DNA from: Caballeronia sp031450805
Lineage (GTDB): Bacteria; Pseudomonadota; Gammaproteobacteria; Burkholderiales; Burkholderiaceae
Length of the DNA: 64,000 nt
Assembly: GCF_031450805.1 (NCBI RefSeq)
Contig: NZ_JARTVY010000005.1
Span: forward strand, 647,502-711,501
Direction: 5' to 3'
The translations under genes were made by a program, and so were the position numbers. Below are positions 62,351-64,000 of the stretch, in pieces; positions within the stretch are counted from its first letter, which is position 1; every line of letters starts with the position of its first letter. A model generated the notes under the pieces. That model did not search any database. It worked only from the letters and a program-made list of their open reading frames with translations, and was not told the DNA's origin.

Positions 62351-63940
62351 ATGGACGCAGTCAGAACCTTCCTCGAGAATCAGTCGCTGTTCGCGCTGTT
62401 TCTGACCATCGCGCTCGGCTATCTGATCGGCGAAATCAACATCAAGGGCGTGGCGCTCGGCTCCGGTGCGGTGCTGTTCGTCGGGCTCGCCGTGGGCGCG
62501 TTCGCGCCGAAGTCCGCGCCGCCCGCGCTGCTCGGCACCCTCGGGCTGCTGTTGTTCCTGTATTGCATCGGCATTCAATACGGCGCGCAATTCTTCAAGG
62601 GCCTCACGAGCCGGGAGGGCGCGAAAGCGAACGCGGCCGCGTGCGTCGGCGTGATCGTCGCGGGCCTCGTGTCGTGCGCGTTCATTCCGCTCGGCATCAG
62701 GCTCGCCGATGCGCTCGGGATGTTCGCCGGCAGCGGCACCAGCACGGCGAGCCTGCAAGTCGCGATTGCATCGATGAAAAGCAACGACGCTGCGGTTGCG
62801 TATAGCGTCGCCTATCCGTTCGGCGTGGCCGGCCCCATTCTGTTGCTGTATGCGCTGAACGTCCTGCTGAAGGTGAAGATAGAGAAGCCGCCGGCAAAAC
62901 TGCTGGAAACCGCGGAGATTGCGTTGAGAAACGAGAGCTTCTTCGGTCTCACGCTCGCCCAACTCACCGCGCGTCTGCCGGCCGGCGTGACGATCGCAGC
63001 GGTGCGGCGCGAGCATCACAACCAGTTGCCCGCTGACGATTTCATCCTGCGTTCCGACGATGTGCTGCTCGCCACCGGCACCGATCGCCGTCTGCTCGAA
63101 CAGGCCACCGCGCTATGCGGCGAGTTGCAGACGGGGCGGCTCACGAGCCGTCGCGAGGACCTCGACTATATGCGCGTGTTCGCATCGAATCCGGCGGTCG
63201 TCGGCATGACGCTCGGCAATCTCCGCTTTCCCGATGGCGTGAAGTGCGCGGTAGCTCACGTGCGACGCGGCGACGCCGATCTCCTGTCGACGCCCGATCT
63301 CGTGATCGAAGCAGGCGATCGCGTCGGCCTGCTCGTCAATCGCGCGCATCAGGCGACCATCCGCGCATTCTTCGGCGATTCGATCAAGAGCACGGCCGAT
63401 CTCAGCTTCATCTGTCTCGGCATCGGCGCGGCGGCGGGCTTGCTGATCGGCGCGCTGCCGCTGCCGGTGCCGGGCCTCGGCGCGTTCAGCCTCGGGCTCG
63501 CGGCGCTGCTGCTGCTCGCGCTGTGCCTCGGCAAGCTCAGGCGCAACGGCCCGTTCGTCTGGGTCATGCCGCTCTCCGCGAATCTCGTGCTGCGCAATCT
63601 CGGACTCACGATCTTCCTCGCGCAGGTCGGCATCTCGTGCGGGCCGAAATTCATCGCGACGGTCGGCACCGCTGGCCCGCTGCTGCTGCTCTACGGCGCG
63701 ATCACCCTGGTGGTGCTCGTGGGCGTCACGGCCGCATGCTGCCTGTGGATCTTCAGGCTGCCGTTCGATACGACCGTGGGCGTCATCTGCGGCGCGACGG
63801 GCAATCCGGCCATCCTCGCGTTCGCCAATCGCATCGCGCCGACGGAACAGCCCGACATCATGTACGCGATGATTTTCCCGTCGATGACCATCGTCAAAGT
63901 GCTTTTCGTGCAGATCGCCATATCGCTCGCGAGCGGCTAA
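62351..63940 (+). CDS. AspT/YidE-family antiporter with central RCK_C domains
   Basis: A 529-residue inner-membrane protein of the aspartate:alanine exchanger family. The N-terminal half has five helices (FALFLTIALGYLIGEINIKG, LLLFLYCIGIQYGAQFFKGL, GSGTSTASLQVAIAS), the centre (about 200-345) holds two soluble TrkA-C/RCK_C type domains (DDFILRSDDVLLATGTDRRL, DLVIEAGDRVGLLVNR), and the C-terminal half repeats the membrane unit (LRNLGLTIFLAQVGISCG, GVICGATGNPAILAFANR). The substrate is unknown for most YidE-like members; AspT swaps aspartate for alanine, and some export succinate. AGGAGG lies 5 bases before the ATG. The next gene starts 36 bases later. Confidence 0.88.
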   Translation: MDAVRTFLENQSLFALFLTIALGYLIGEINIKGVALGSGAVLFVGLAVGAFAPKSAPPALLGTLGLLLFLYCIGIQYGAQFFKGLTSREGAKANAAACVGVIVAGLVSCAFIPLGIRLADALGMFAGSGTSTASLQVAIASMKSNDAAVAYSVAYPFGVAGPILLLYALNVLLKVKIEKPPAKLLETAEIALRNESFFGLTLAQLTARLPAGVTIAAVRREHHNQLPADDFILRSDDVLLATGTDRRLLEQATALCGELQTGRLTSRREDLDYMRVFASNPAVVGMTLGNLRFPDGVKCAVAHVRRGDADLLSTPDLVIEAGDRVGLLVNRAHQATIRAFFGDSIKSTADLSFICLGIGAAAGLLIGALPLPVPGLGAFSLGLAALLLLALCLGKLRRNGPFVWVMPLSANLVLRNLGLTIFLAQVGISCGPKFIATVGTAGPLLLLYGAITLVVLVGVTAACCLWIFRLPFDTTVGVICGATGNPAILAFANRIAPTEQPDIMYAMIFPSMTIVKVLFVQIAISLASG

Positions 63941-63976
63941 CGCGCGGGGCCGCGGCCACATATCAGGGAGGGCATC

Positions 63977-64000
63977 ATGGAAGTCGCGATTTTCAGTTCG
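63977..64000 (+). CDS. start of a gene, possibly D-lactate dehydrogenase, cut by the window edge
   Basis: Only eight codons (MEVAIFSS) are visible after a good ribosome site (GGGAGG, 5 bases before the ATG). The motif is typical of the first strand of D-2-hydroxyacid dehydrogenases such as LdhA. With so little sequence this is a suggestion. Confidence 0.45.

Overview
The window is GC-rich proteobacterial chromosome. Burkholderia-order contact-dependent inhibition genes (A-I-B), a Ytf-type sugar importer, catalase/YghU-GST pairing and GlgP-GlgX all point to Burkholderiaceae, most likely Caballeronia or Paraburkholderia. That placement is inference from gene content and sequence style, not from a marker gene. 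No tRNA, rRNA, CRISPR array, IS element or origin was recognised.

Layout. 1-1.6 kb: the start of an OtnK-type sugar-acid kinase (leaves the window) beside a decayed GntP permease. 1.6-4.2 kb: catalase and a YghU-like glutathione transferase. 4.5-12.1 kb: a Burkholderia-type contact-dependent inhibition locus (bcpA-bcpI-bcpB); the giant exoprotein gene carries at least three lesions, but its toxin tail (colicin E3-like motif), the immunity gene and the outer-membrane transporter are open. 12.2-17.6 kb: a HTH-GAF regulator, a chemoreceptor, a GGDEF-EAL protein and a small stress-type protein. 17.8-22.9 kb: an amino-acid ABC importer without its ATPase, convergent with a TauABC-like importer without TauD. 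23-26 kb: a second GGDEF-EAL protein and an NTF2-like exported protein. 26.2-31.5 kb: a YtfQRT-YjfF-like sugar importer with its GntR regulator as the last gene of the operon.

31.8-40.1 kb: a Tat-exported tyrosinase, a TupA-like ATP-grasp protein, an orphan BY-kinase-type ATPase, a DUF1326/DUF2182 cysteine-rich pair, a beta-carbonic anhydrase with a SulP transporter (probable bicarbonate module) and a small exported protein. 40.5-42.7 kb: an SDR with an MFS anion permease. 42.9-47.3 kb: a siderophore uptake island (TonB receptor, DUF3649, PepSY, DUF3325) behind a possible Fur site.

47.4-57.5 kb: the most interesting block, nine co-directional genes: GntR regulator, SDR, BKACE (beta-keto acid cleavage enzyme), metallo-beta-lactamase-fold hydrolase, sugar-type binding protein, ABC ATPase, a permease with two fused permease domains, a lambda-crystallin-type 3-hydroxyacid dehydrogenase and an SMP-30 lactonase. 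Together they read as import of a sugar-like compound, oxidation to a lactone, hydrolysis to an aldonate, oxidation at C3 and CoA-dependent beta-keto acid cleavage; I know of no described pathway with this gene set. 57.7-64 kb: glycogen phosphorylase (one-base frameshift), GlgX debranching enzyme, an AspT/YidE-type antiporter and the first codons of a probable D-lactate dehydrogenase.
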